A stretch of DNA of 64,000 nucleotides. Source: Chryseobacterium sp. YIM B08800 (GTDB lineage Bacteria > Bacteroidota > Bacteroidia > Flavobacteriales > Weeksellaceae). The notes beneath the pieces were generated by a model, which was given only the letters and a program-made list of their open reading frames with translations, had not been told where the DNA came from and made no database searches. Location: NCBI RefSeq assembly GCF_026163565.1, contig NZ_JAPDKN010000041.1, forward strand, positions 1-64,000, in the 5' to 3' direction. This document shows, one piece after another, positions 43,513-54,810 of the stretch. The position numbers and the translations under genes are program-made. Each line of letters starts with the position of its first letter. The stretch's first letter is position 1.

Positions 43513-45408
43513 TTATGACTTTTTAGAAATTAAAATTTTAGCGTTATCAGCATTCATAATTTTTTTTCGAAAACTGATATAATCATTGTATTTATCTTTA
43601 GTGTGAAGTCCTTTTTTCATTTGAAAAAATCTTTTTACAATTAATTGATCCTCTTTTTTCTCAAAAGAGATTTTGTAAGTTCCAAATTCGGAATTTATAT
43701 TTCCATTTTCCGGCATTTCTTCAATAGTATATCCCGCAGGAAGCTTATAGGTAATCTCATATTCATCTTCAAAAGAAAAACGGTTTTCAAATGGGAGATT
43801 TCTATTTTCATCTCGGTGAAATGCAGCATTCGTGTAAATAGGAACAGCTCTGAAAATATAGCTAGAGCCCACTATTTTAGAATAATTAACAGCTTTGAAA
43901 TTCAGATCAAAATCGATTGTTGCTAAATCTCTGTTATTTTTAAAATCAGCCATCTCAACTTTCTCAAAATCTAATGTAGAAAGCATATTTTTTATGGTAT
44001 TATTTTTCTCAGTCTGCCCTAATCCGGCAAATACTAAATTAAAATCATACTGATTTCCCGTATAAGTAAATTTACCGCTCCCTGTAATCGTTTTATCTGG
44101 ATTTAATTGAATATTTAAAACCTGTTTTTCTTTATTTTGCTGTGAAGAATAGCTTGGTGTTTCCATAATTTCGATTCCATCAGGTTTTACAGCCAAAACG
44201 TTTCGATCAGTAGTATTGAAACTTAAATGATTGTAAGCCATTTCCTGAGACGTATTTTCTAGCCAGATATTTCCTTTTTCTGTTGGGATAACCAAAATCA
44301 CGTGATTACCACCCATTTTTGGAAAATCTATATCAAAACTTATCGGTGAAGAATTAGAATTAATAATTACATAATAAGATTTTATTCCTGCTTCATCCAA
44401 AAGCGTTTTCATGTAATTGGTAAGACCTTTACAATCGCCATATCCTTTTTTCTGAACTTCATCCGGCATCATCGGCTGCCAACCTCCAATTCCTAAGGCT
44501 ACGAAAACATATCGTGTTTTGCTTTGCATATACTGATAGATTTTCTTCACTTTTTCTTCCGTAGATCCAGAAAGATTAAGCGCAGCAATTTCAGATTTTA
44601 TTTGCGGAGTAGAAACCGAAACTGGTGTCAAAAGATTATTATAATACCATAAACCGAAATCTTTCCAAGTTGTGATATTCCCTTTTTTGCCAACCAAATT
44701 AAACTGATCCAAAGAAAAACTTACTTTAGGCAGTATTTTTTGAGGATTCGGAACCATGTCTTCATGATCTATTGCCGGAATATTTTGATAAGTATATAAT
44801 TTACCTCCATCTTCTTCTGAAACATTTACCGAAGCAAATCCAAAAGGCGAATCATACGTTTTCGAGCGTAAATTGATTCCTGATTTATTGATAACTTTAA
44901 AACTGCTTTTCTGTAAAGAAATATTAAAATCATTATAAGGCGTAAAATCTGGAATAAAGACCGTATTCTGATCTTTTTGATCGTAACTAAACTCAATCGT
45001 ATAAGGATAACTTGTAGGTGTATAAGATAAATACATCATTCTGTTATCAGAATAAAATGACCCTTGAGAATTGGCTGCTACATCGGTAAAATCACTTTTA
45101 GAATAACTTTTTATTTTAGCTCCCTTTTCGTCATATACCGTTACTTTAACATTCGAAACGGTGTTACCTTTTTCATAATAGATTTTAGGAAGCGAAAAAC
45201 CAACCGCATCTTTGTTGATTACTGTAATTGCTGAAGAATTTCGGTAAACAATTTCATCCACTTTATTGATTTCCAAAACCGTGCTTTCATTTCGGATGAC
45301 TGCACTTGCATTTTTCTTTAAAACATCACTAATTTCAGATACCGGATAACTTTGTGCATAGTAAAAAGAAGCTAAAGAAAATGCTCCAATACACCATAAT
45401 TTCATCAT
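43513..45408 (-). CDS. Exported DUF3857 and transglutaminase-domain protein
   Basis: A 631-residue paralogue of the next gene, with a signal-like N-terminus (LWCIGAFSLASFYYAQ), DUF3857 domain and transglutaminase core. Here the active site is largely intact: Cys326 in GYGDCKGLTN and His369 in GGNHVIL; the third residue, usually Asp, appears as Glu in WLENTS. It is probably periplasmic or surface-exposed. The substrate is unknown. First gene of a two-gene unit pairing one apparently active and one inactive member. Confidence 0.84.
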   Translation of the reverse strand: MMKLWCIGAFSLASFYYAQSYPVSEISDVLKKNASAVIRNESTVLEINKVDEIVYRNSSAITVINKDAVGFSLPKIYYEKGNTVSNVKVTVYDEKGAKIKSYSKSDFTDVAANSQGSFYSDNRMMYLSYTPTSYPYTIEFSYDQKDQNTVFIPDFTPYNDFNISLQKSSFKVINKSGINLRSKTYDSPFGFASVNVSEEDGGKLYTYQNIPAIDHEDMVPNPQKILPKVSFSLDQFNLVGKKGNITTWKDFGLWYYNNLLTPVSVSTPQIKSEIAALNLSGSTEEKVKKIYQYMQSKTRYVFVALGIGGWQPMMPDEVQKKGYGDCKGLTNYMKTLLDEAGIKSYYVIINSNSSPISFDIDFPKMGGNHVILVIPTEKGNIWLENTSQEMAYNHLSFNTTDRNVLAVKPDGIEIMETPSYSSQQNKEKQVLNIQLNPDKTITGSGKFTYTGNQYDFNLVFAGLGQTEKNNTIKNMLSTLDFEKVEMADFKNNRDLATIDFDLNFKAVNYSKIVGSSYIFRAVPIYTNAAFHRDENRNLPFENRFSFEDEYEITYKLPAGYTIEEMPENGNINSEFGTYKISFEKKEDQLIVKRFFQMKKGLHTKDKYNDYISFRKKIMNADNAKILISKKS

Positions 45409-45506
45409 TCGTTAATATTTTCCCCAAAAATATAAAAAATCTTAATAAAATATTAAAAAAACATCATAAATATGAGAATTATTAGATTTTTATTAATCAA
45501 AAAAAA

Positions 45507-45530
45507 GACCCCATTAAAAATGGAGCCTTA
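45507..45530 (-). terminator. Terminator of gyrB
   Basis: On the minus strand AAGGCTCCATTTTTAATGG and GGTCT form a stem CCATT/AATGG extended by partly paired flanks, followed by a long T run (A run at 45500-45506). Confidence 0.6.
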
Positions 45531-45551
45531 AAATATTATTTAAAAAGATGA

Positions 45552-47492
<1,941 letters not shown>

Positions 47493-47632
47493 TTAAATAT
47501 ATTTGCTTAATGCAAAGACCCACAAATATCGTGATTTTTTTCGACTTATGAAAGTAATTCACATCATAAAATATCAGAATTTATCCTAAAAAACAGAGAC
47601 AATTTTTAAATAAAAAAACAATAAAGTTACAA

Positions 47633-47699
47633 TCCAGATCCGAATTGATTGCAATGTTTTAAATCATATAAAGTTACCGTGATTTTATCCGTAACTTTA
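47633..47699 (+). promoter_or_regulatory. cydA promoter region with three AAAGTTAC sites
   Basis: AAAGTTAC occurs at 47633-47640 and 47670-47677, and inverted as GTAACTTT at 47691-47698. The inverted copy overlaps TAACTTTA (47692-47699), one base away from the TAnnTTTG -7 consensus, 19 nt before the cydA ATG. The pair 47670/47691 is an inverted repeat with a 13-bp gap, a likely operator, for instance for oxygen or redox control of the bd oxidase. The regulator is unknown. Confidence 0.45.
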
Positions 47700-47718
47700 A
47701 ACTTGAAAAATTAAATTT

Positions 47719-49062
47719 ATGGATGATTTTATTGCTGCACGTGCCCAAATGGCGCTTTCTTTAGGTTTTCATATCATCTTCGCCTGTGTTGGAATGGTCA
47801 TGCCTTTTTTAATGGCTTTCGCTCATTGGAAATATCTCAAAACCGGAAACGAAATTTATAAAGGGCTTACCAAAGCTTGGAGCAAAGGAGTTGCAATTCT
47901 TTTTGCTACCGGTGCAGTTTCCGGAACAATGCTTTCGTTCGAACTCGGATTGCTTTGGCCAGGTTTTATGAAACACGCCGGACCTATTTTCGGAATGCCG
48001 TTTTCTCTTGAAGGAACAGCATTTTTTATTGAAGCGATTGCCATTGGCTTTTTTCTTTATGGTTGGGATAAATTCAACAAATGGTTCCATTGGTTTTGTG
48101 GATTTTTGGTCGGCTTAAGTGGTTTAGCTTCAGGAATTTTAGTGGTTGCAGCAAATGCATGGATGAATTCACCAACCGGATTTGACTATATCAATGGACA
48201 ATACATCAACATAGATCCTATAAAAGCCATGTTTAATGATGCTTGGTTTCCGCAGGCATTGCACATGACAGTTGCTGCTTTTTGTGCGACAGGATTTGTA
48301 GTTGCGGGAGTTCATGCCTTTTTAATTATGCGAAAAAAAAATGTAGAATTCCATACTAAAGCATTTAGAATTGCTGCTGCTTTTGCAATGATTGGAGCTT
48401 TTGGTGCGCCTTTGAGTGGTGATGTTGCTGCAAAATCTGTTGCAGAAAGACAGCCTATAAAACTCGCTGCAATGGAAGCTCATTTTGAAACAGAAAAAGG
48501 TGCTGCTTTTGTATTAGGCGGAATTCCTGATGAAGAAAAAGGAGAAATTAAATATGCTATAAAAATTCCAAAAGTTTTAAGCTTTTTGGTGAGTAATGAT
48601 TTTAATTCGGAAGTGAAAGGATTGAATGATTTTCCAAGAGATGAATGGCCTCCGGTTGCTGTGGTACACTACGCTTTTCAGATTATGATTTTCTTCGGCG
48701 TTGTGATGATTTGTATTGGAAGTCTGTATCTTTATGCTTTCTTTTTCAAAAAAGATTGGCTGAATAAAAACTGGCTGTTAAAAACATTCCTTTTTGCCAC
48801 ACCTTTCGGATATATTGCTTTGGAAGCAGGTTGGACAGTCACCGAAGTCGGCAGACAACCCTGGATTATCTATGGAATCATGAAAACCGTTGACGCTGTT
48901 ACACCAATGCCCGGAATTCAGTATTCATTTTATTTCTTCACAGCTATATTTATTTCATTATCATTGATTATTATTTTCCTTTTGAGAAGACAAATACAAA
49001 TGGTTCCTAAGCTTTACGATCCTACAGACCCTCAGTTTAATTCTAAAAACAAAAAATCATGA
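47719..49062 (+). CDS. cydA: Cytochrome bd oxidase subunit I
   Basis: A 447-residue membrane protein with about nine helices. Near the N-terminus ARAQMALSLGFHIIFA carries the His ligand; SGTMLSFELGLLWPGF and FSLEGTAFFIEAI contain conserved Glu residues; near the C-terminus is the signature VGRQPWIIYG. The loop after helix six is short, so it belongs to the short Q-loop class. With CydB it oxidises quinol (menaquinol here) and reduces oxygen to water with high affinity. Its stop overlaps the cydB start (ATGA). Confidence 0.95.
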   Translation: MDDFIAARAQMALSLGFHIIFACVGMVMPFLMAFAHWKYLKTGNEIYKGLTKAWSKGVAILFATGAVSGTMLSFELGLLWPGFMKHAGPIFGMPFSLEGTAFFIEAIAIGFFLYGWDKFNKWFHWFCGFLVGLSGLASGILVVAANAWMNSPTGFDYINGQYINIDPIKAMFNDAWFPQALHMTVAAFCATGFVVAGVHAFLIMRKKNVEFHTKAFRIAAAFAMIGAFGAPLSGDVAAKSVAERQPIKLAAMEAHFETEKGAAFVLGGIPDEEKGEIKYAIKIPKVLSFLVSNDFNSEVKGLNDFPRDEWPPVAVVHYAFQIMIFFGVVMICIGSLYLYAFFFKKDWLNKNWLLKTFLFATPFGYIALEAGWTVTEVGRQPWIIYGIMKTVDAVTPMPGIQYSFYFFTAIFISLSLIIIFLLRRQIQMVPKLYDPTDPQFNSKNKKS

Positions 49063-50063
49063 TCTACGTTGTAATTGGTTTTCTATGGCTTTCCGTATGT
49101 CTTTATGTGATTTTGGGTGGCGCTGATTTCGGAGCCGGAATTGTAGAATTAATGACCAAAAAGAAAAACAGAAAGTACACCGAAAAAATCATGTACGAGT
49201 CGATTGCTCCCGTTTGGGAAGCCAATCACATGTGGCTCATCATTGCGATTGTAATTCTGTTTGTAGGATTTCCTGAAATCTACACCACCTTATCAACTTA
49301 CCTTCACATTCCGTTAGTATTAATGCTTGTCGGAATTATTGCAAGAGGTACAGCATTTACTTTCAGACATTACGATGCCGTGGAAGACCGATGGCAGATT
49401 ATTTATACTCAGATTTTCTATTATGCAAGTCTTTTAACTCCTTTTTTCTTAGGTTTAATAGCGGCTGCAACTGTTTCGCAATCTATTAATCCTGATGCAA
49501 ATAACTTTTTAGACCTGTATGTTTTTAGTTGGCTAAATTGGTTTGGTGTTGCTGTAGGATTGTTTACCGTTTCACTTTGTGCTTATTTGGCATCTATTTT
49601 TTCTTTACGGGAAACCAGCGATAGACTGGAATTAGAATTAATGATTCACAAATCACATCAAACAATGATTTTTGTAGTCATTACAGGATTATTGGTATTT
49701 TTAGCAGCATATCTTTCCGGTATTCCTTTAACAAAATGGATTTTCTCAAAATATCTTGGGGTGATGTCAATTAGTTTTGCCACCGTTGCTTTAGGTTTAA
49801 TTTTAAGAGCGATGCATAAGAAGAAATTACTTCCGGTAAGAGCTTTGGCCGGATTTCAAATCATTATGATTCTGGTTGCAGCAACTTATCAGCACAATCC
49901 TGATATTATTTTATTAGGAAACGGACAGCACCTCTCATTATTAGAACATATTGCTTCTCCAAAAACTATTTCGGCTTTAGGATGGGCTTTGTTATTGGGT
50001 TCCCTATTTATTTTACCTTTTTTATTTTATCTGATGTTTTCATTTACCAAACAAAGAAAATAA
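49059..50063 (+). CDS. cydB: Cytochrome bd oxidase subunit II
   Basis: A 334-residue eight-helix membrane protein beginning WLSVCLYVILGGADFGAGI and containing PVWEANHMWLI and RGTAFTFRHYD, all typical of CydB. It overlaps cydA by 4 bp, so translation is coupled and the subunits are made in equal amounts. No cydX or cydDC genes are adjacent. Confidence 0.95.
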   Translation: MIYVVIGFLWLSVCLYVILGGADFGAGIVELMTKKKNRKYTEKIMYESIAPVWEANHMWLIIAIVILFVGFPEIYTTLSTYLHIPLVLMLVGIIARGTAFTFRHYDAVEDRWQIIYTQIFYYASLLTPFFLGLIAAATVSQSINPDANNFLDLYVFSWLNWFGVAVGLFTVSLCAYLASIFSLRETSDRLELELMIHKSHQTMIFVVITGLLVFLAAYLSGIPLTKWIFSKYLGVMSISFATVALGLILRAMHKKKLLPVRALAGFQIIMILVAATYQHNPDIILLGNGQHLSLLEHIASPKTISALGWALLLGSLFILPFLFYLMFSFTKQRK

Positions 50064-50085
50064 ATTGGTTTAAAAAATAATTTAA

Positions 50086-50361
50086 ATGAATTTAAATAAA
50101 GAATATCATCTTAAAGATTATGAACTAGTCTCTTTTAAACCCTATCTCTATAGACTTTTTAAAAGTAAGCAAAATACATTTTTACTGGAGATAACCTGCG
50201 GAATGCATGGAATTTGGCACGTTTGGATTAAATTAAACCAAGAAGAAATATCTTTATATAAAGAAGAAAACGACTCCGCTTTGGAAAAAATTGCAGGAAT
50301 ATTTTCTTATTATTGCTATGATGAAGAATATAAAAAAAGATATGTGGAAGTCATTCAATAA
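50086..50361 (+). CDS. Small protein of unknown function after cydB
   Basis: A 91-residue soluble protein rich in Tyr, Lys and Glu with ITCGMHGIWHVWIKLNQEE in the middle and a Tyr-rich C-terminus (YYCYDEEYKKRYVEV). No membrane segment, so it is not CydX. It starts 22 bp after cydB and may be cotranscribed. No family recognised. Confidence 0.6.
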   Translation: MNLNKEYHLKDYELVSFKPYLYRLFKSKQNTFLLEITCGMHGIWHVWIKLNQEEISLYKEENDSALEKIAGIFSYYCYDEEYKKRYVEVIQ

Positions 50362-50409
50362 ACAACCTCGAGATATTCTTTTAGAATAATTTTGAAACCC
50401 AGAAAATAT

Positions 50410-51270
50410 CTACATTGTTTTAGGCCAGTTTATATCCAATGTTCTAACAGGGAACGGAACATTGATTTTATGCAAATCAAAAGCTTTTTTTATAGAAACA
50501 ATTGCATTATGCCCTACTGTAAGATAATCTATTTGCTCAGCAGAATTGCACCATAAACGAACTGTAAAATTGATCGAACTATCACCAAATTCCTCGTAAA
50601 AAAGTGTAATTTTTTCTTCAGGAGCAAGTCCTTCAATATTTTTTAAAGCATCTACAGCTATTTGAGCCACTTTTTCCAGATTAGAATCATAAGAAACTCC
50701 TACCTTAAGATCAAGACGACGTTTACCTAAAATTGAATAATTTTCTACAGGATTCTGAAAGACATCTTTATTCGGAATAATAACTATTTTCCCTTGAAAA
50801 GTTTTGATAACAGTATCACGAAGGTTTACTTCCATTACTTTTCCCATATAATTTTTAACCGAAACAATATCACCGATATGCAAAGGTTTACGGAACGATA
50901 TAAAAATACCCGAAATAAAATTGGATGCGATATCTTGGAATGCAAACGCTAAAGCCAACCCAAAAATTCCGGCTCCGGCAAGAATGGAAGTGACTGCTTT
51001 ATCGAGTTTTAAAATACTCAGCGCCGTAAAAAAAACGATGCCAAGAGCAGTAATATAAATAAATGTACTGAATAGATTGGTTATGGTATGATTGGAAGAA
51101 ATTTTTTTGAAAATTTTTAATGTCAGCTTACGAATCCATTTTGCAATAAAAAATCCGATTAATAAAACAAATACTGCCAAAAGCAGATTGGGTAAAATTT
51201 CTACAATTTCGCGAAACCAGAGGTTAAGTTTTTCATCGATTAGCTCTATAGCTTTGTTTAAATCAAACAT
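50410..51270 (-). CDS. Small-conductance mechanosensitive channel (MscS family)
   Basis: A 286-residue channel with three N-terminal membrane helices; the third, pore-lining helix reads AGAGIFGLALAFAFQDIASN with the Ala/Gly packing typical of MscS. The cytoplasmic beta and alpha-beta domains follow (GDIVSVKNYMGKVMEVNLRD, PNKDVFQNPVENYS). It opens on membrane tension and complements MscL at 19889. Length equals E. coli MscS. It converges with the cydAB unit. Confidence 0.93.
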   Translation of the reverse strand: MFDLNKAIELIDEKLNLWFREIVEILPNLLLAVFVLLIGFFIAKWIRKLTLKIFKKISSNHTITNLFSTFIYITALGIVFFTALSILKLDKAVTSILAGAGIFGLALAFAFQDIASNFISGIFISFRKPLHIGDIVSVKNYMGKVMEVNLRDTVIKTFQGKIVIIPNKDVFQNPVENYSILGKRRLDLKVGVSYDSNLEKVAQIAVDALKNIEGLAPEEKITLFYEEFGDSSINFTVRLWCNSAEQIDYLTVGHNAIVSIKKAFDLHKINVPFPVRTLDINWPKTM

Positions 51271-51371
51271 AGTTTAAAGATTTTGTGTTTTTTGGGCTAC
51301 TTCAGTCTTAGTAAATTTATAAAAAAATAAATAAGTATAACTTTTTTCTAAAATTTCAAATTTTTAAAGCA

Positions 51372-52190
51372 TTATTTTTTGATCAAGACCAATTCGACAC
51401 GGCGGTTTTTCATGCGATCTTCTTCTGTTTCCTCGGGATAGACCACAGGATTGAGATGACCAAGTCCTCTTGCAGTAATTCTGCTCGATTCAATTCCGCT
51501 TTTCAACAGAAATTCTTTGATTGCATTGGCTCTGGTGAAAGAAAGATTGAATGTTTTTAAATCTAAATCTTCACCATCAAAATTTTCGTAGTCGCAACAG
51601 ATATGTCCTTGCAATTCGATTTCTAATGTTGGGTTTTCTTTCAGCATTTTTAAAAGTTTCACAATCTCAGATTGTCCTTTCGAAAGCCAAACATGACGAC
51701 CACCAACAAAACTCACATTCGGAAGCGCAAAAGTATCTTTCACTTTCATCTGAGAAATTTCCATACTTAAAAAACTGGGCAAAGCATTTCTTGAAATTTT
51801 CTCTCCCGAAGCAAAAGTTTTTTCGATAAAAATATCGACTCTACGGTTCTTCGCACGTAATTCGTCGGTACTGTTGTCATTGATTTGTTTCTCTTCACCC
51901 AAACCAATAACACTGATTAATTGTATATTTTCTGAAATTGCATTCTGAAGATAATTACGAACTGTATTTGCACGATTTTCTGAAAGTTTCACGTTATATT
52001 CATTTGTTCCGGAAGAATCACAGTTTCCAAAAATTTTGAATTTTAAACTGGTTCTCAATTGTACTAAACTATCCAGTTTTTGTTTAGATTCAGGATTTAT
52101 TTCGTAAGAATTGTGTGCAAAATAAACAGAGGTCATCATTTGCGCATTCAATCCTGTTGAAATTAAAAAGAACAAAACAAAGTATTTCAT
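51372..52190 (-). CDS. Exported protein with two tandem OmpA-like domains
   Basis: A 272-residue protein with signal peptide (MKYFVLFFLISTGLNA; start at ATG 52190, as the 19 codons above it look like spacer). Two OmpA C-terminal-type peptidoglycan-binding domains follow: the first with YFAHNSYEINPESKQKLDSL, LSENRANTVRNYL and RAKNRRVDIFIE, the second with LSFTRANAIKEFLLKSGI and RMKNRRVELVLIKK. There is no beta-barrel. The doubled domain suggests a periplasmic cross-linker of peptidoglycan or an adaptor. It is a single-gene unit. Confidence 0.82.
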   Translation of the reverse strand: MKYFVLFFLISTGLNAQMMTSVYFAHNSYEINPESKQKLDSLVQLRTSLKFKIFGNCDSSGTNEYNVKLSENRANTVRNYLQNAISENIQLISVIGLGEEKQINDNSTDELRAKNRRVDIFIEKTFASGEKISRNALPSFLSMEISQMKVKDTFALPNVSFVGGRHVWLSKGQSEIVKLLKMLKENPTLEIELQGHICCDYENFDGEDLDLKTFNLSFTRANAIKEFLLKSGIESSRITARGLGHLNPVVYPEETEEDRMKNRRVELVLIKK

Positions 52191-52247
52191 CGGGTTTTGA
52201 GTTTCCTTTAGAACGGAAAAATATTTAATTATTGTTTTAGAAAACAA

Positions 52248-52275
52248 AAAATCCTGAAAATAATTTCAGGATTTT
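52248..52275 (-). terminator. Terminator after the lipoprotein gene at 52323
   Basis: AAAATCCTGAAA (52248-52259) and TTTCAGGATTTT (52264-52275) form a perfect 12-bp stem with a 4-nt loop. It separates the lipoprotein gene from the OmpA-like gene downstream. Confidence 0.8.
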
Positions 52276-52322
52276 AAAATATAATTTTTAAAACTCTTTT
52301 ATAAACGATTCTATAGGATTTG

Positions 52323-52946
52323 TTAATCTCGCTTACTTTCCATGTTTCTCCAATATTCTATCATCTCATCTTTAGAAAAGAGCTTATTGACAATTGTCCC
52401 AAGTCCAGGTAAATATTTATCGTCAGATGTAATTTCATCTTTAAATTCCTGTCCAATAAAAAAATACCAATTTTTATCAATTGTTAATTGAGTCCTTGAA
52501 AATTCTCTAATTGGGCCAAAAACAGAATCAGAATCAATTTTTACAGTTTTAAATTGTAAGGCCTTACTTTTATTTTCAAATGCACTCTCAACTATAGTAT
52601 CAGATTTTTGCTGAAGTCTATTATGCATATCTTGAACCCATCCCTCACCATAAACTTGACTCCAAAGATAAACAGGTTGATTACTTAAATTAAGATAACC
52701 TCCTTTTTCTTTGAATTCTGGTGTTACCACAAATACAGTATCTAATAATTTTTTATCTGCAAAAGAATATACTTTATGTTTACCTATGGAAAGACTTATA
52801 TGAGAACCTGATTTTGAAGGAAGCTCAAAACTCATATCATCAATTTTTACTTTCATAACATCATCATAAGGATTGTAAATTTCTATTTTATCAACCTTTG
52901 TACAAGAAGAAGTGAAAATTAATAATATAAATAGATAAGCTCTCAT
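52323..52946 (-). CDS. Lipoprotein of unknown function
   Basis: A 207-residue lipoprotein (LFILLIFTSSCTK). I start at ATG 52946; the frame extends 3 codons to a TTG. The mature region shares its pattern with the membrane-anchored protein at 30648-31217: IYNP, KIDD, GK, KKLLDTVFVV, GYLN, QVYG, and a later DKNWYFFIGQEF. Two members of one unnamed family thus occur in the window, one lipidated and one with a membrane helix. It lies 29 bp after lysS on the same strand. Confidence 0.7.
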   Translation of the reverse strand: MRAYLFILLIFTSSCTKVDKIEIYNPYDDVMKVKIDDMSFELPSKSGSHISLSIGKHKVYSFADKKLLDTVFVVTPEFKEKGGYLNLSNQPVYLWSQVYGEGWVQDMHNRLQQKSDTIVESAFENKSKALQFKTVKIDSDSVFGPIREFSRTQLTIDKNWYFFIGQEFKDEITSDDKYLPGLGTIVNKLFSKDEMIEYWRNMESKRD

Positions 52947-52975
52947 TAAAAGCAAATATTACACTAACAAATTTT

Positions 52976-54673
52976 TTAAACCAATTTCATCAAAACAACT
53001 TCGTCAATTTTCTCTACTTTTACCAAGTTTCCTTTCGTTAAAGTTTTAGAAGCCTTATCCCATTTTTTACCTGATAATTTACTCATCGTTTTCACTTCAG
53101 CCAAAGCAATTTGCTCACCTGATTTCAATATATCAAGAATCAAATGCTCATCTTCTCCCAATTCGATTTGAGGAGCCAATTTTTCCGGTTTCATTTGAGG
53201 GAAGAATAATACTTCCTGAATTGAAGGATTGTTGGTTAAGAACATGATCAATCTATCCATTCCGATTCCCATTCCTGAAGTTGGCGGCATTCCGTATTCT
53301 AAAGCTCTCAAGAAATCTTCATCGATAAATTGCCCTGCTTCATCGTCTCCCTTTTCAGCTAATTTTAATTGGTCTTCAAAACGTGCTCTTTGGTCGATCG
53401 GGTCATTTAATTCTGAATAAGCATTTGCGATTTCTTTACCACAAACCATTAATTCAAAACGTTCCGTCAAACCTTCTTGGCTTCTGTGTTTTTTAGTCAA
53501 AGGCGACATTTCTACCGGATAATCGGTAATGAAAGTTGGCTGAATAAAGTTTCCTTCACATTTTTCACCAAAAATTTCGTCGATCAATTTTCCTTTCCCC
53601 ATCGTTTCGTTTACTTCGATTCCGATAGATTTAGCAAAGTCAAACAATTCCTGCTCAGATTTTCCTGTAATATCAAAACCTGTATATTTTTGAATGGCTT
53701 CTGTCATCGAAACTCTAGCATAAGGTGCTTTGAAATCAATTTCCTGATCACCGAATTTTGCTTTTGTAGTTCCGTTCACAGCTATTGCACAATGTTCTAT
53801 CATTTTCTCGGTGAAATCCATCATCCAATAGTAATCTTTGTAAGCTACATAGATTTCCATAACGGTAAATTCAGGATTGTGAGTTCTGTCCATTCCTTCA
53901 TTTCTGAAGTTTTTTGAGAATTCATATACTCCGTCAAAACCACCAACGATCAATCTTTTCAGATATAATTCATTCGCAATTCTCATATACAAAGGAATAT
54001 CCAAAGCATTGTGATGCGTGATGAATGGTCTTGCTGCAGCTCCACCAGGAATAGCCTGTAAAACCGGAGTTTCTACTTCAATATAACCTGCATCATTAAA
54101 AAACTGACGCATTGCTGTGTACATTTTTGTTCTCTTCACGAAAGTTTCCTTTACGTGAGGATTCACAATTAAATCTACATAACGTTGTCTGTATCTTAAT
54201 TCAGCATCATTGAAAGCATCGTGCACTACTCCATTCTCATCAGTTTTTGCCTGAGGAAGGGGTCTTAAAGTTTTCGTTAAAAGCGTAAAGTTTTTTACCA
54301 AAACCGTCATTTCACCAACCTGAGTTGTGAACAATTCTCCTTCGATACCGATAATATCACCGATGTCTAAAAGATGCTTATAAATGTCGTTGTATAAAGT
54401 TTTATCTTCTCCTGTACAGATTTCGTCTCTGTTGAAATATACCTGAATCTTCCCTGTAGAATCCTGCAATTCAGCAAAAGAAGCCTTCCCCTGAATTCTA
54501 CGAGACATCAATCTTCCCGCAATCTTCACCTGTTTACTTTCAGAAAAATTCTGTTTTATAGATTCTGTAGTATCTGTAACGTTGTATTCTTCCGCAGGGA
54601 ATGCGTTGATTCCCATTTCAACAAGCTTATTCAGCTTTTCTCTTCTAATGATTTCCTGTTCTGATAATTGCAT
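52976..54673 (-). CDS. lysS: Lysine--tRNA ligase, class II
   Basis: A 565-residue class II aminoacyl-tRNA synthetase. The N-terminal OB-fold reads VKIAGRLMSRRIQGKASFAE; motif 2 is FRNEGMDRTHNPEFTVMEIY; motif 3 is GMPPTSGMGIGMDRLIMFLT. It carries a C-terminal extension of about 60 residues beyond the E. coli enzyme (after EVLFFPQMKPE), ending in a short helical domain, as in other Bacteroidota. It charges tRNA-Lys. It lies downstream of a terminator, so it has its own promoter. Confidence 0.96.
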   Translation of the reverse strand: MQLSEQEIIRREKLNKLVEMGINAFPAEEYNVTDTTESIKQNFSESKQVKIAGRLMSRRIQGKASFAELQDSTGKIQVYFNRDEICTGEDKTLYNDIYKHLLDIGDIIGIEGELFTTQVGEMTVLVKNFTLLTKTLRPLPQAKTDENGVVHDAFNDAELRYRQRYVDLIVNPHVKETFVKRTKMYTAMRQFFNDAGYIEVETPVLQAIPGGAAARPFITHHNALDIPLYMRIANELYLKRLIVGGFDGVYEFSKNFRNEGMDRTHNPEFTVMEIYVAYKDYYWMMDFTEKMIEHCAIAVNGTTKAKFGDQEIDFKAPYARVSMTEAIQKYTGFDITGKSEQELFDFAKSIGIEVNETMGKGKLIDEIFGEKCEGNFIQPTFITDYPVEMSPLTKKHRSQEGLTERFELMVCGKEIANAYSELNDPIDQRARFEDQLKLAEKGDDEAGQFIDEDFLRALEYGMPPTSGMGIGMDRLIMFLTNNPSIQEVLFFPQMKPEKLAPQIELGEDEHLILDILKSGEQIALAEVKTMSKLSGKKWDKASKTLTKGNLVKVEKIDEVVLMKLV

Positions 54674-54731
54674 TGTAATTCAATTTTTTCGAATTGCAAA
54701 TTTATGAAATAATATCATATTTTAATATTAA

Positions 54732-54766
54732 AAACCCTTTCAGAATTTGAATTTCCGAAAGGGTTT
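54732..54766 (-). terminator. Terminator after the type IX cargo gene
   Basis: AAACCCTTTC (54732-54741) pairs with GAAAGGGTTT (54757-54766); inner GAA/TTC pairs extend the stem. It lies between the cargo gene and lysS on the minus strand. Confidence 0.7.
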
Positions 54767-54810
54767 CTAAAATGACGTTTTTTTCTATTTTTTACAGTAA
54801 AATCTAATGT

